Below are positions 8,135 to 16,022 of a stretch of 35,791 nt of DNA, one piece after another (within the stretch, counting starts at the first letter, position 1; each line of letters starts with the position of its first letter). This DNA is from a bacterium c-19 (GTDB lineage: Bacteria > Bacillota_I > Bacilli_A > Erysipelotrichales > Erysipelotrichaceae), in contig QZED01000019.1 of assembly GCA_009917405.1 (NCBI GenBank), positions 1 to 35,791 of the forward strand. Reading direction: 5' to 3'. The translations under genes and the position numbers were made by a program. Below the pieces are notes generated by a model. That model made no database searches. It was not told the origin of the DNA and was given only the letters and a program-made list of their open reading frames with translations.

Positions 8135-8893
8135 ATGGGGTTAATCGATACTCATGCTCATTTAACTTGTGAGGAATTATATCCGCAGGTAGATGATATT
8201 CTAAAAAGAGCGCAGGACGCAAATATCGAGCGCATTTTATGTATTTGTATGAATCAAAAAGAATTAGAAAGAGGCTTTGCGCTACAGGAGCGTTATAATT
8301 TTATCGATCTTGCATTCGGTTATCATCCGAGTGATTTGGATACTTTGAGTAAACAAGATTGGGACTATCTGAATATAATTGCGACTGATGAACGGATTAA
8401 AGCAATCGGTGAAATCGGATTAGATTATCATTGGGGTGATATAGAAAGAGAAGTTCAGAAAAAAGCTTTTATTGAGCAGTTGCAGCTGGCAAACAAATGC
8501 AATAAGCCGGTGTTAATCCATATGCGTGATGCGACAGGTGATACGATGCAGCTGTTAAAGGAATATAAGCAGACCAAAGGGATTCTGCATTGTTACTCAG
8601 GAAGTGTTGAAACAGCACAGGAAGCAATTAAAATGAATATGTATTTGGCAGTCGGCGGTCCGTTGACCTTTAAAAATGCCCGTGGCTTGCCTGAAGTAAT
8701 GGCACAGCTTCCTTTGAACCGTATCCTGATTGAAACCGACTGTCCGTATTTAACTCCGCATCCGCATCGCGGAAAGCAAAATGAACCGATGTATATGGTC
8801 CATACGTTTGAAAAGTTGGCAGCGATTCGCCAAATGGATCAAACATCTTTAATGAATGAATTGAAAAAAAACTATTTCGAGCTGTTTCGCTGA
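8135..8893 (+). CDS. TatD-family metal-dependent hydrolase (DNase)
   Basis: The 252-residue amidohydrolase-fold protein begins MGLIDTHAHLTCEELYP, whose D-x-H-x-H binds the first metals (His7, His9). Further metal ligands are in AIGEIGLDYHW (Glu), VLIHMRDA (His), ILHCYSGS (His) and LIETDCPYLTP (Asp). TatD enzymes are 3'-5' DNases linked to repair of oxidised DNA and, in some hosts, D-aminoacyl or RNA processing; the exact substrate cannot be read here. AAAGGAGAA precedes the ATG. Its stop lies inside the loop of the following bidirectional terminator. Confidence 0.93.
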   Translation: MGLIDTHAHLTCEELYPQVDDILKRAQDANIERILCICMNQKELERGFALQERYNFIDLAFGYHPSDLDTLSKQDWDYLNIIATDERIKAIGEIGLDYHWGDIEREVQKKAFIEQLQLANKCNKPVLIHMRDATGDTMQLLKEYKQTKGILHCYSGSVETAQEAIKMNMYLAVGGPLTFKNARGLPEVMAQLPLNRILIETDCPYLTPHPHRGKQNEPMYMVHTFEKLAAIRQMDQTSLMNELKKNYFELFR

Positions 8894-8906
8894 GAAATAG
8901 TTTTTT
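8865..8906. terminator. Bidirectional terminator between convergent genes
   Basis: AACTATTTC (8870-8878) pairs with GAAATAGTT (8894-8902), with TTTT after it on the plus strand and eight T on the minus strand (complement of the A run from 8863). It ends both the TatD-family gene and the convergent ArsC/Spx gene. The TatD stop codon lies between the arms. Confidence 0.85.
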
Positions 8907-8967
8907 AATAGAAATCGTTATTATATAAGATTAACATTCATAATCCATAAGCTCGATATTTAATCAT

Positions 8968-9342
8968 TTATTGCTTTTCTGAATGAATCAATTCCAACCA
9001 CTGTGCGTCCTTAAAGCCAACCAACAGGGTACCGTTTCCGATCAACAGCGGTCTTTTAATTAACATGCCGTCACTTGCCAAGCATTCCAGCATTTCATCT
9101 TCACTCATCGTTTTCAAACAATTCTTTAAGCCGAGTGCGCGATATTTCTGTCCGCTTGTATTAAACAGCTTACTAAGCGGCAGATCACTGTTTGAAAGCC
9201 ATTGTTTCAATTCAGCCACACTCGGTGTTTGTTCGACAATATGCCGATCCTCATAATTAACCTGATGTTCATCTAAAAAACGTTTTGCCTTTTGGCAAGT
9301 ACTGCATTTAGGGTATTGGATAAATAAAAAGTTATGCTCCAT
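8968..9342 (-). CDS. ArsC/Spx/YffB-family thioredoxin-fold protein
   Basis: The 124-residue product (start at MEHNFLFIQYPKCSTCQKAK) carries a CxxC active site in the family context YPKCSTCQKAKRFLDE. Near the C-terminus is MLIKRPLLIGNGTLLVGF, the conserved loop with cis-Pro (KRP) found in arsenate reductase-like and Spx-like proteins. Members are glutaredoxin-like reductases or, as in Spx, redox regulators that bind RNA polymerase; I cannot tell which applies. The frame also allows an ATG at 9390 (140 residues), adding an odd CANC-containing extension. I preferred 9342 because family members begin just before the CxxC. Neither start has a good ribosome binding site. There is no arsenic gene nearby. 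Confidence 0.85.
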   Translation of the reverse strand: MEHNFLFIQYPKCSTCQKAKRFLDEHQVNYEDRHIVEQTPSVAELKQWLSNSDLPLSKLFNTSGQKYRALGLKNCLKTMSEDEMLECLASDGMLIKRPLLIGNGTLLVGFKDAQWLELIHSEKQ

Positions 9343-9446
9343 ATTCTTACTTTGACAGTTTGCACATATTTTGATCATAAAAAGAATCATTTCTCATCGA
9401 GTATGCTTTAAACTTTCATGATTCACTGTCTTTCCTTTCTGTTTTT

Positions 9447-9455
9447 ATTGTATCA
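9447..9455 (-). promoter_or_regulatory. Extended -10 promoter of the ArsC/Spx-family gene
   Basis: The minus strand reads TGATACAAT, a TGn-type -10. No good -35 is present. Confidence 0.45.
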
Positions 9456-9579
9456 TAATCAAGTTTTATCCGTATAGTGTATTGATTTAAAAAGCTTGTA
9501 TATCATCGCATTCTGTTTGTGTTTTCCTTGTAAATGAACCTATCTTACAAAATTGGTATTCATAATAAATTCATAATAA

Positions 9580-9608
9580 TTGTACTGATACCTTGACAGT
9601 GCTATAAT
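9580..9608 (+). promoter_or_regulatory. Candidate promoter of the RND transporter gene
   Basis: TTGTAC (9580-9585), 17 bases, TATAAT (9603-9608). A TTGACA at 9593-9598 is too close to this -10 to serve it. Confidence 0.5.
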
Positions 9609-9743
9609 AAAATCCTGAATTATTCAAGAATGATAAGCTGTAAAGAATATACAAAAATGATGAGAGTGACTGCTTATGAATGAACATAGATTGAATGAGC
9701 AGATGATCTGAATAAATATAAGAAAACAAGCGGAGGGATTATC

Positions 9744-12700
9744 ATGGCAGAATTCAGTGTCAGAAAACCATTGACGGTATTTGTCGGGGTTATATTAGTG
9801 TTAATATTAGGATTTGTATCATTTACGAATATGTCTACGGATTTACTTCCGGCAATGGATTTACCTTATGTAATGGTAATGACGACAAGTGTCGGGGATT
9901 CACCGGAAAAGATTGAGAAAAATGTCACAAAACCATTGGAACAACAGCTTTCTACAACCGGTGGAGTAAAAGAGATTCAAAGTATATCAAATGAAAATGT
10001 CAGTATGATTATTATGGAGTTTTATGAAAGCACCGATATGAACGCTGCGATGATTCATATCTCGTCCAAAATCGATTTAGCGAATCTCCCCGATGAAATT
10101 CCCAATCCGACAATTATTCAGATCAATCCCGATATGATGCCGATTATGGTAGGGGCGATTGATATTGATAATATGGAAATGAAAGAAGTATCCGCATTGG
10201 CGAAAGAACAGCTGATGCCGGCATTGGAGCGTGTTGACGGAGTGGCGTCTGTTACCGGCAGCGGATTATTGGAAGAATCCATTTCGATCTCACTGGATCA
10301 AACTAAGATTGATCATTTGAATGAACAGATTTTAGCACAGGTAGACAGCACATTGGCAGAAACCAAAGGAAAGCTGGATGAGGGAGAACGACAGCTTGCG
10401 AGTGCGAAGAAACAGTTGCGCATTGAGGAACAAAAGCAGCTGATGAATTTAATCGAGGGCGAAAGTACAATAAAAAATCTAAAAACGATTCTGTCAGCAG
10501 GCAAAGAGGGCATGGATCAGGCAGTTGTCGGTATGGGTGAAACGATGGCGGAAATCAAACAGAAGCTGAGCGAAGCGCAAGGGACAGGTATTGATACCTC
10601 ATTGTTAGAGGAAGCCTTCGGCAAAGCGAATGATTCTTATCAACAGCTTGCGGCAGGAAATCAGAAGCTGCATCAAACATTGAGTGATCTCAGTACGCAA
10701 GAAAATCAGTTGAACCAAGGTAAAAGTGTTTTTGCGGATAAAACTGCCGATGCATATGCGCAGATAGAAGCAGGAGAGCGTGCTATTATCCAAGGGAAAG
10801 CTGCTTTTGACACAGCGAGTAAAAATGCGTATCAGGCAGCCGGTTTAACCTCTATGTTAAGCAAGCAGTCGCTGAATCAAATTCTGACTGCCGAAAATAT
10901 GGAAATGCCGGCAGGCTATTTGACTGTGGACCAGGCAGCGACATTAGTAAAAATCGGTGATGAATTTAAAAGCATCGAGGAAGTCAAGCAGCTGACATTG
11001 ATTGATCAAGGGGATCTTCATATCACTTTAAATGATGTGGCAGAAATCAAAATCATTAATAACGCAGAGGAAAACTTTGCGAAGATCAACGGCAATGACG
11101 GATTATTGTTTACGATTCAAAAACAAAGTACCGCAAGTACATCTGAAGTATCCAAAGAGCTGCATCAAGTGATGGAACAGCTTCAAAACGAGAATAAACA
11201 GCTGCATATGACAGTATTAAGCGATCAGGGTGCGATGATTGAAATCGTGGTAGGATCAGTGCTTAATAATCTGATAACCGGCGGTATACTTGCGGCAGTG
11301 ATTCTGTTTCTGTTTGTAAAGGATCTGAAAACGACCTTTATTACTGCTTTATCTATTCCGATCTCTTTAATGTTTGCGATTGTTTTAATGTATTTCAGCG
11401 GTGTTAGCCTGAATATTATATCGTTGGCAGGACTGGCATTAGGCGTCGGTATGCTTGTGGATAACAGTATTGTTGTAGTAGAAAATATTTATCGCTTAAA
11501 GGCAGAAGGCAGCGATCTAAAAGCGGCTGCCGTAAACGGAACGAAACAAATGGCAGGAGCAATCTGTGCTTCTACAATGACTACGATCTGTGTCTTTTTG
11601 CCGATTGTATTTACAGAAGGTATTACGAGACAGCTGTTTACCGATATGGGATTGACGATCGCATATTCATTGATCGCTTCCTTTATCGTCGCTTTGACAT
11701 TGGTTCCGGCACTGTCCGGTAAGCTTTTGAATCATGAAAAAGAAAAGCCGCATGTACTTTTTGATCGGATAGTCAACGGATACCTCAAGGTATTGGAATT
11801 CTGTCTGAATAAAAAGGCGGCAGTGTTAAGTGCGGCAGTATTGTTATTTGGATTCAGCGGCTATATGGTGACAAGGATGGGAACGGAATTTATACCCCCG
11901 ATGGATTCGGAAATGATTACGGCGACAATCAGCGGAAATAAAGAATGGAGTAAAGCTGAATTTCGTAAAAAAGTAGAAGCATTTCTTCCGACCTTGGAAC
12001 AAGCGGAAGGGATTCAAACCGTCGGTGTGATGGAAGGCGGTTCAGCCATGACCGCTTCCATGAGTTCCCAAGGCAATTCAATGTCCGTGTATTTGATTTT
12101 GGAGCCGAAGCGTTCATTGAGTTCACAGGCGATTTCCGCTAAGATCAATGCGCTGAAGCCGGAAGCGGGGCTGCGTATCAATGCCAATGGATCTTCGATG
12201 GATATGTCCGCATTAATGGGCAGCGGTATTCAAATTGATATTAAAGGACAAGATTTAGATCAGCTTCAAAGCGTTGCAGGGGATATTAAAACACAGGTGA
12301 AGGAAATCAGCGGTATCAAAAATGCATCTGACGGTTCAGAGGCAGACGGAACGGAAATCGTCCTGCATGTGAATAAAAATGAAGCGATGAAACATCAGCT
12401 GACAGTTGCACAAGTATATGCGGAAATAGCAGCTTTGTTAAGTAAGGAAACGAAATCTACGTCATTGACTGATCAAGACGGCAGTGAGCTTCCGATCATT
12501 ATCAGCAATAAGACGCAGACAGAATCATTGGATCAGCTTTTAGAACATGAGCTGACAACGAAAACGGAAACAAAGGTGAAGCTGAAAGAGCTTGTATCGG
12601 TTACGAAGCAGGGATCCTTGAAATCGATTCATCATGATAATCAAGTGCGTACAATCAGTGTCAATGCATCTATAAAAGATGATGCTAATATCGGCATTGT

Positions 12701-13433
12701 TGGTAAAGATGTAAGTGAACTGTTGGATCATTATGAATTACCGAAAGGATATACAGCAGAAATGAACGGTGAGAATGAAACAATCAATGAAACGTTGCAG
12801 GATCTTGTAAAAATGATTGCGTTAGCGATCATGTTTATCTATTTAATTATGGTAGCGCAATTCCAATCACTGAAATCACCATTTATTGTCTTATTTACCC
12901 TGCCGTTGGCGTTTACCGGCGGTCTATTGGCATTATTAATCAGCGGAAGCAATCTTTCAATGATTGCGATGTTAGGTTTTTTAATTCTTTCGGGAATTGT
13001 CGTAAATAACGGAATCGTTTTTGTCGATTGCGTCAATCAATTAAAAGAAAGCGGAATGCCGCAAAGAGAAGCGCTTTTGACTAGCGGCAAGATTCGTATT
13101 CGTCCGATTATTATGACGGCTTTAACAACCATTTTGGGTCTTTCAACAATGGCTCTGGGAATCGGCAGCGGAGCTGATATGTTGGCGCCGATGGCGATAG
13201 TCACAATCGGTGGTTTGTTGTATGCGACATTAATGACTTTGTATGTCGTACCGTGTATTTATGATTTGATCCATCGTAATAAACATGCAGCACTTCGTTT
13301 CGCACACAGTCCTTCAAAGGCGGAAAGTAATGACTTGACCTTGAGTGATGTACAAAGTGAATCCGTAAAATCTGAAAGTGACACTATGCAAAGAGATACT
13401 CCGACAACTGACGAACAAACCGATACTGATTAG
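9744..13433 (+). CDS. RND-superfamily efflux permease (AcrB/SwrC type) with inserted coiled coil
   Basis: A 1229-residue inner-membrane exporter with the duplicated RND layout: an N-terminal helix (MAEFSVRKPLTVFVGVIL), a porter loop, helices 2-6, a second TM1-like helix (NKKAAVLSAAVLLFGFSGY), a second porter loop and helices 8-12. TM4 has GMLVDNSIVVVENIY, where Asp573 matches the first proton-relay Asp of AcrB and Asn574 replaces the second. TM10 has IVVNNGIVFVD at about residue 1088, where AcrB has Lys. Residues about 190-372 are a Gln/Lys/Glu-rich coiled coil (ETKGKLDEGERQLASAKKQL) inserted in the first porter domain. A polar tail of about 40 residues ends the protein. No membrane-fusion or outer-membrane gene is adjacent, consistent with a Gram-positive host. 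Drug, surfactin-like or lipid substrates are possible. AAGCGGAGG precedes the ATG. Confidence 0.92.
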   Translation: MAEFSVRKPLTVFVGVILVLILGFVSFTNMSTDLLPAMDLPYVMVMTTSVGDSPEKIEKNVTKPLEQQLSTTGGVKEIQSISNENVSMIIMEFYESTDMNAAMIHISSKIDLANLPDEIPNPTIIQINPDMMPIMVGAIDIDNMEMKEVSALAKEQLMPALERVDGVASVTGSGLLEESISISLDQTKIDHLNEQILAQVDSTLAETKGKLDEGERQLASAKKQLRIEEQKQLMNLIEGESTIKNLKTILSAGKEGMDQAVVGMGETMAEIKQKLSEAQGTGIDTSLLEEAFGKANDSYQQLAAGNQKLHQTLSDLSTQENQLNQGKSVFADKTADAYAQIEAGERAIIQGKAAFDTASKNAYQAAGLTSMLSKQSLNQILTAENMEMPAGYLTVDQAATLVKIGDEFKSIEEVKQLTLIDQGDLHITLNDVAEIKIINNAEENFAKINGNDGLLFTIQKQSTASTSEVSKELHQVMEQLQNENKQLHMTVLSDQGAMIEIVVGSVLNNLITGGILAAVILFLFVKDLKTTFITALSIPISLMFAIVLMYFSGVSLNIISLAGLALGVGMLVDNSIVVVENIYRLKAEGSDLKAAAVNGTKQMAGAICASTMTTICVFLPIVFTEGITRQLFTDMGLTIAYSLIASFIVALTLVPALSGKLLNHEKEKPHVLFDRIVNGYLKVLEFCLNKKAAVLSAAVLLFGFSGYMVTRMGTEFIPPMDSEMITATISGNKEWSKAEFRKKVEAFLPTLEQAEGIQTVGVMEGGSAMTASMSSQGNSMSVYLILEPKRSLSSQAISAKINALKPEAGLRINANGSSMDMSALMGSGIQIDIKGQDLDQLQSVAGDIKTQVKEISGIKNASDGSEADGTEIVLHVNKNEAMKHQLTVAQVYAEIAALLSKETKSTSLTDQDGSELPIIISNKTQTESLDQLLEHELTTKTETKVKLKELVSVTKQGSLKSIHHDNQVRTISVNASIKDDANIGIVGKDVSELLDHYELPKGYTAEMNGENETINETLQDLVKMIALAIMFIYLIMVAQFQSLKSPFIVLFTLPLAFTGGLLALLISGSNLSMIAMLGFLILSGIVVNNGIVFVDCVNQLKESGMPQREALLTSGKIRIRPIIMTALTTILGLSTMALGIGSGADMLAPMAIVTIGGLLYATLMTLYVVPCIYDLIHRNKHAALRFAHSPSKAESNDLTLSDVQSESVKSESDTMQRDTPTTDEQTDTD

Positions 13434-13627
13434 TTTTAAATGATCAAAAGCCTCATCAGACGAGTGCTCGGGTAGTCCACAATTTCTTTTGCTCTATAAG
13501 CTTAAAATACAATGTGCTTAAAAGCATCTCATGAATTTTAGCTGCTTAAAATTTACATGTAAAGTAGTTTTTCAGCAAAAAATTATTAATTTTGTACTTG
13601 TGAATTGAAATAATTATTGAAAATCGA
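13434..13627. other. Spacer after the RND gene
   Basis: No reading frame with a ribosome binding site and no convincing terminator. CAAAAG (13444) and CTTTTG (13489) form a long-range inverted repeat of low significance. Confidence 0.3.
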
Positions 13628-13656
13628 TTCACAATCTTGATTACCTGTGGTAATAT
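13628..13656 (+). promoter_or_regulatory. Promoter of the acidic coiled-coil membrane protein gene
   Basis: TTCACA (13628-13633), 17 bases, TAATAT (13651-13656), with TGG making an extended -10. AAGGAGG at 13671-13677 follows, 6 bases before the ATG. Confidence 0.65.
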
Positions 13657-13683
13657 AAGGGGTGTAGTTTAAGGAGGATTCTT

Positions 13684-14817
13684 ATGAAAAAAGACAATTC
13701 CAATGATGAGTTGCTGGATTTATCGGCAATGATAGATGAATACGAAGAAGACAGCGAATTACGCAGAAAAATAGAAGCTATGAAGCAGGCTCAAACTGAA
13801 AATGACGGTTATTCAGATGGACTTGAAACAGGCGAGGAACCTGAAATTTACAGTGCTTTTGCCTACCAGGGAAATGCTCAAGAAACAATCGAGGATGATT
13901 CAACTGTTTATGAGGAAGCGGAGTGTGATAAAACAAAGGTTGTTATGGAGCATCCTCATTATGATGAAGATGAGCAATCAGAGGATACAGAATCTGTTTA
14001 CCTGTATGATAATCATGAAGTGACTGAAGAAGAAATTACTGAAGATGATATTAATGAATTTTTAGGAGAAAATAAAAAAGGCGGAGATAAGCCGCCGATG
14101 GATCCTGAAAAGATGAATAAGATCGTGACAACAGTGATCATTGTCCTTGTATCAATTTGTTTATTGGTCGGTGTCGGCTTCGGTGTAAAAGCGATGTTTT
14201 TTAATTCAAATGATAAGCCGCTGACTGAGACGGATAAAGATAAAGACAAGGATAAAGATAAAGACAAAGATAACAATCAGGATGAGGACAAAAACAAGCC
14301 GATTACAACGCCTGATGATAATGTGACTGATAAACCGGAAGAGAATGAAACGCCGGTTGAGGACAACACAAAGAAGATTGCGGAAATTAAGGGCAACATC
14401 GAAGCCAATACGAAGCAGATAGATGTATATAATAATCAACTTAAAGAACAGCAGGATATTATGAAGGATAATACGATTGATGAAAAAGATCTATACACGA
14501 AACGTACAGAGCTTGATGATACGAGTCGTTTGATTGGAGCTGTAGCTAAAGAAATAGAGGATTATAAAGAAAAATGTCCGACACCTGATGAAGAAAATGA
14601 GCTTTGCGGAGATTTTGATGAGGAAGCAAAGGTTAAGGAAATGGAATCTTTAAATGAAAAGCTGAACACGTTAAAAGGTGAAGTCGGTGTTTTAGAGAAA
14701 AAGAAAGAGGAATATGATAAAGCAAACGCCAAAATTACTGAAATAAACAGTGAGGTTACACGTTTGAACAATCTGAATAATGAACTTCAAAATCAGCTCA
14801 GTGCTTTACAAAATTAA
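13684..14817 (+). CDS. Acidic single-pass membrane protein with extracytoplasmic coiled coil (function unknown)
   Basis: The 377-residue protein has three parts. Residues 1-144 are strongly acidic, without Cys-rich or known catalytic motifs, and presumably cytoplasmic. One membrane span follows at about 146-166 (VTTVIIVLVSICLLVGVGFG). Outside, a (Asp-Lys)6 stretch at 184-196 and an Asp/Pro/Glu linker lead to a heptad-rich coiled coil from about 238 to the end (NTKQIDVYNNQLKEQQDIM; EVTRLNNLNNELQNQLSAL). Its two cysteines (298 and 308) could form a disulfide at the hairpin turn. I do not recognise the family. The layout, acidic cytoplasmic head plus external coiled-coil hairpin, suggests a scaffold or envelope linker. 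It has its own promoter and terminator. Confidence 0.85.
   Translation: MKKDNSNDELLDLSAMIDEYEEDSELRRKIEAMKQAQTENDGYSDGLETGEEPEIYSAFAYQGNAQETIEDDSTVYEEAECDKTKVVMEHPHYDEDEQSEDTESVYLYDNHEVTEEEITEDDINEFLGENKKGGDKPPMDPEKMNKIVTTVIIVLVSICLLVGVGFGVKAMFFNSNDKPLTETDKDKDKDKDKDKDNNQDEDKNKPITTPDDNVTDKPEENETPVEDNTKKIAEIKGNIEANTKQIDVYNNQLKEQQDIMKDNTIDEKDLYTKRTELDDTSRLIGAVAKEIEDYKEKCPTPDEENELCGDFDEEAKVKEMESLNEKLNTLKGEVGVLEKKKEEYDKANAKITEINSEVTRLNNLNNELQNQLSALQN
14233..14271 (+). repeat. GATAAA-type microsatellite encoding (Asp-Lys)6
   Basis: Alternating GAT/GAC and AAA/AAG codons give thirteen alternating Asp and Lys residues just outside the membrane span. Confidence 0.8.
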
Positions 14818-14818
14818 C

Positions 14819-14855
14819 AAAGCTGCTCTCCGCACGATGCGGAAGGCAGCTTTTT
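14819..14855 (+). terminator. Terminator of the acidic membrane protein gene
   Basis: AAAGCTGC (14819-14826) pairs with GCAGCTTT (14846-14853), with an inner CCGC/GCGG helix, ending in a five-T run. It sits between convergent genes. Confidence 0.88.
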
Positions 14856-14868
14856 CAGTAGTATAGTA

Positions 14869-15258
14869 TTAATCGAAATCCAGCCATTCCAACAGCCAAG
14901 ATTTCGTTTTCACCTCAGGGAGACATGTTTCGTTCGCTTCTAAATCACCGTGAATGACCGCCCCTTGACCATCACCGATCGTAACGATTAATTCGCCGCT
15001 GTCCCATTTCGCGTCCATCTGATCATTCCACATAAAATAAGCTAGATTATGTGCAACCAGCACTGCTTCACTTTCTTCATGGACGCCGCGTATCAATTCG
15101 CGATAATTATTTAAAATTTCCTGCTTTACTTCTGCACTGTTGTTTGAGTTAGTGTCAAAATAAACCGTATAGGTTAAAGTACTCGCTTTACTGTTTACGG
15201 CACAGCCTAATACACACAGCCATATTGTCGCTGCTAATAAATAATATTTTGTTTTCAT
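14869..15258 (-). CDS. Small exported protein, possible lipoprotein; faint SpoIIR-like pattern
   Basis: I chose the start MKTKYYLLAATIWLCVLGC at 15258 because AAAGGTGA on the minus strand is then correctly spaced; the frame extends to 15300 without a ribosome binding site. The 129-residue product has a hydrophobic signal followed by VLGC, a possible lipobox with a lysine-poor n-region. The mature part includes YTVYFDTNSNNSAEVKQEIL and, near the end, ELIVTIGDGQGAVIHGDL. These two stretches vaguely recall the RILANSNS... and VxIGEGxG segments of stage II sporulation protein R, but the NWWCVLFP core is absent. SpoIIR is therefore only a weak possibility. It lies downstream of the GNAT gene on the same strand, 92 bases away. 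Confidence 0.65.
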   Translation of the reverse strand: MKTKYYLLAATIWLCVLGCAVNSKASTLTYTVYFDTNSNNSAEVKQEILNNYRELIRGVHEESEAVLVAHNLAYFMWNDQMDAKWDSGELIVTIGDGQGAVIHGDLEANETCLPEVKTKSWLLEWLDFD

Positions 15259-15350
15259 CATTTCACCTTTCATGACTTGTGTCACATGCCTTTCTGTCAT
15301 AAAGGAGTATGAGCGAAAAAAAGCTGTTTAAACCTAAACAAATAAAAAAA

Positions 15351-15782
15351 TTATGTGCGTTTCCAAGTCATCAAGAGTTCTTTTTCGTGATGCACAGCCT
15401 CTATCTGTTCATCTTGAATACGAAACTGCTCGCGAAGATAAAAAGCGACAGCTCGCTCATTCTTTGCGTAGACATGTAAATTCAGATTTGATTTAATTGT
15501 TTTTGTATAATCCAACAGCTGTTTTCCAAACCCGTTAGATCGAGCATGTGCCTTAACAAAAATTCCGGCAATAAATTGATCATTTAAACCGATAAAGCCT
15601 ACGATTTGTTTCGTGTTATCACATTCATATACATAAACTTCTGCTTGAGTAATCATTGTTTTGACCGTTGAATAATTATCGATCCAATACGTATTCGCAA
15701 TAAAAGAATGCGCTTTTTGATTGGCATCAAGCCAAATATTCATTACTTCATCAATATCATGTTCGGATAAATTTCTGATCAT
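15351..15782 (-). CDS. GNAT-family N-acetyltransferase
   Basis: A 143-residue single-domain GNAT. The N-terminus MIRNLSEHDIDEVMNIWLDA is the first strand and helix. Acetyl-CoA-binding motif A is at AGIFVKAHARSNGFGKQLLD (R-x-x-G-x-G/A), and motif B is at LHVYAKNERAVAFYLREQF. The IWLDANQKAHSFI opening is like that of the YiaC/YhhY-type acetyltransferases, so peptide or lysine N-acetylation is possible; the substrate is unknown. AGGAG lies 6-7 bases before the ATG, and a TATAAT promoter lies upstream. The exported-protein gene follows on the same strand. Confidence 0.93.
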   Translation of the reverse strand: MIRNLSEHDIDEVMNIWLDANQKAHSFIANTYWIDNYSTVKTMITQAEVYVYECDNTKQIVGFIGLNDQFIAGIFVKAHARSNGFGKQLLDYTKTIKSNLNLHVYAKNERAVAFYLREQFRIQDEQIEAVHHEKELLMTWKRT

Positions 15783-15809
15783 ACATTGTCTCCTAATTCA
15801 TCTTGAATC

Positions 15810-15839
15810 ATTATACAGCACATAAGATTGCCACGTAAA
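15810..15839 (-). promoter_or_regulatory. Promoter of the GNAT gene
   Basis: On the minus strand TTTACG (15839-15834), 18 bases, TATAAT (15815-15810), 28 bases before the ATG. Confidence 0.6.
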
Positions 15840-15919
15840 CAAATAAGTGACATAAAGGACAGTGTCATTTAAAGAAAGAGAATAAGCGATATTTGATTTT
15901 TGCTTGCTTGAACTGATCG

Positions 15920-15958
15920 TTTGATCAAATATTAAAACTAGATATTTCCAATGGAAAT
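15920..15958 (+). promoter_or_regulatory. Two palindromes upstream of the addB promoter
   Basis: TTTGATCAAA (15920-15929) is a perfect 10-bp palindrome. ATTTCC-AAT-GGAAAT (15944-15958) is a 6-bp inverted repeat ending 4 bases before the -35. They are possible operator sites; no regulator is identified. Confidence 0.35.
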
Positions 15959-15961
15959 GAT

Positions 15962-15990
15962 TTGTCTAACACATTAAAAAACGCTATAAT
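15962..15990 (+). promoter_or_regulatory. Promoter of the addB-addA-DUF5662-tag operon
   Basis: TTGTCT (15962-15967), 17 bases, TATAAT (15985-15990). GGAGG at 16011-16015 precedes the addB start. Confidence 0.75.
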
Positions 15991-16022
15991 ATGATTATTA
16001 GATTGCGAAGGGAGGAACACAG

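Larger units (their letters stand above)
9391..9743. other. Divergent intergenic region with promoters for both neighbours
   Basis: This 353-base stretch holds a minus-strand extended -10 (TGATACAAT on the minus strand, 9447-9455) for the ArsC/Spx gene and, on the plus strand, the transporter promoter at 9580-9608 with a leader of about 125 bases. A 10-codon upstream frame on the minus strand (9394-9426) is noted in the findings. I see no RNA gene. Confidence 0.55.

Noticed and set aside
9593-9608. TTGACA plus TATAAT as one promoter before the RND gene
   Set aside because: They are only 4 bases apart; TTGTAC at 9580 gives the proper 17-base spacer.
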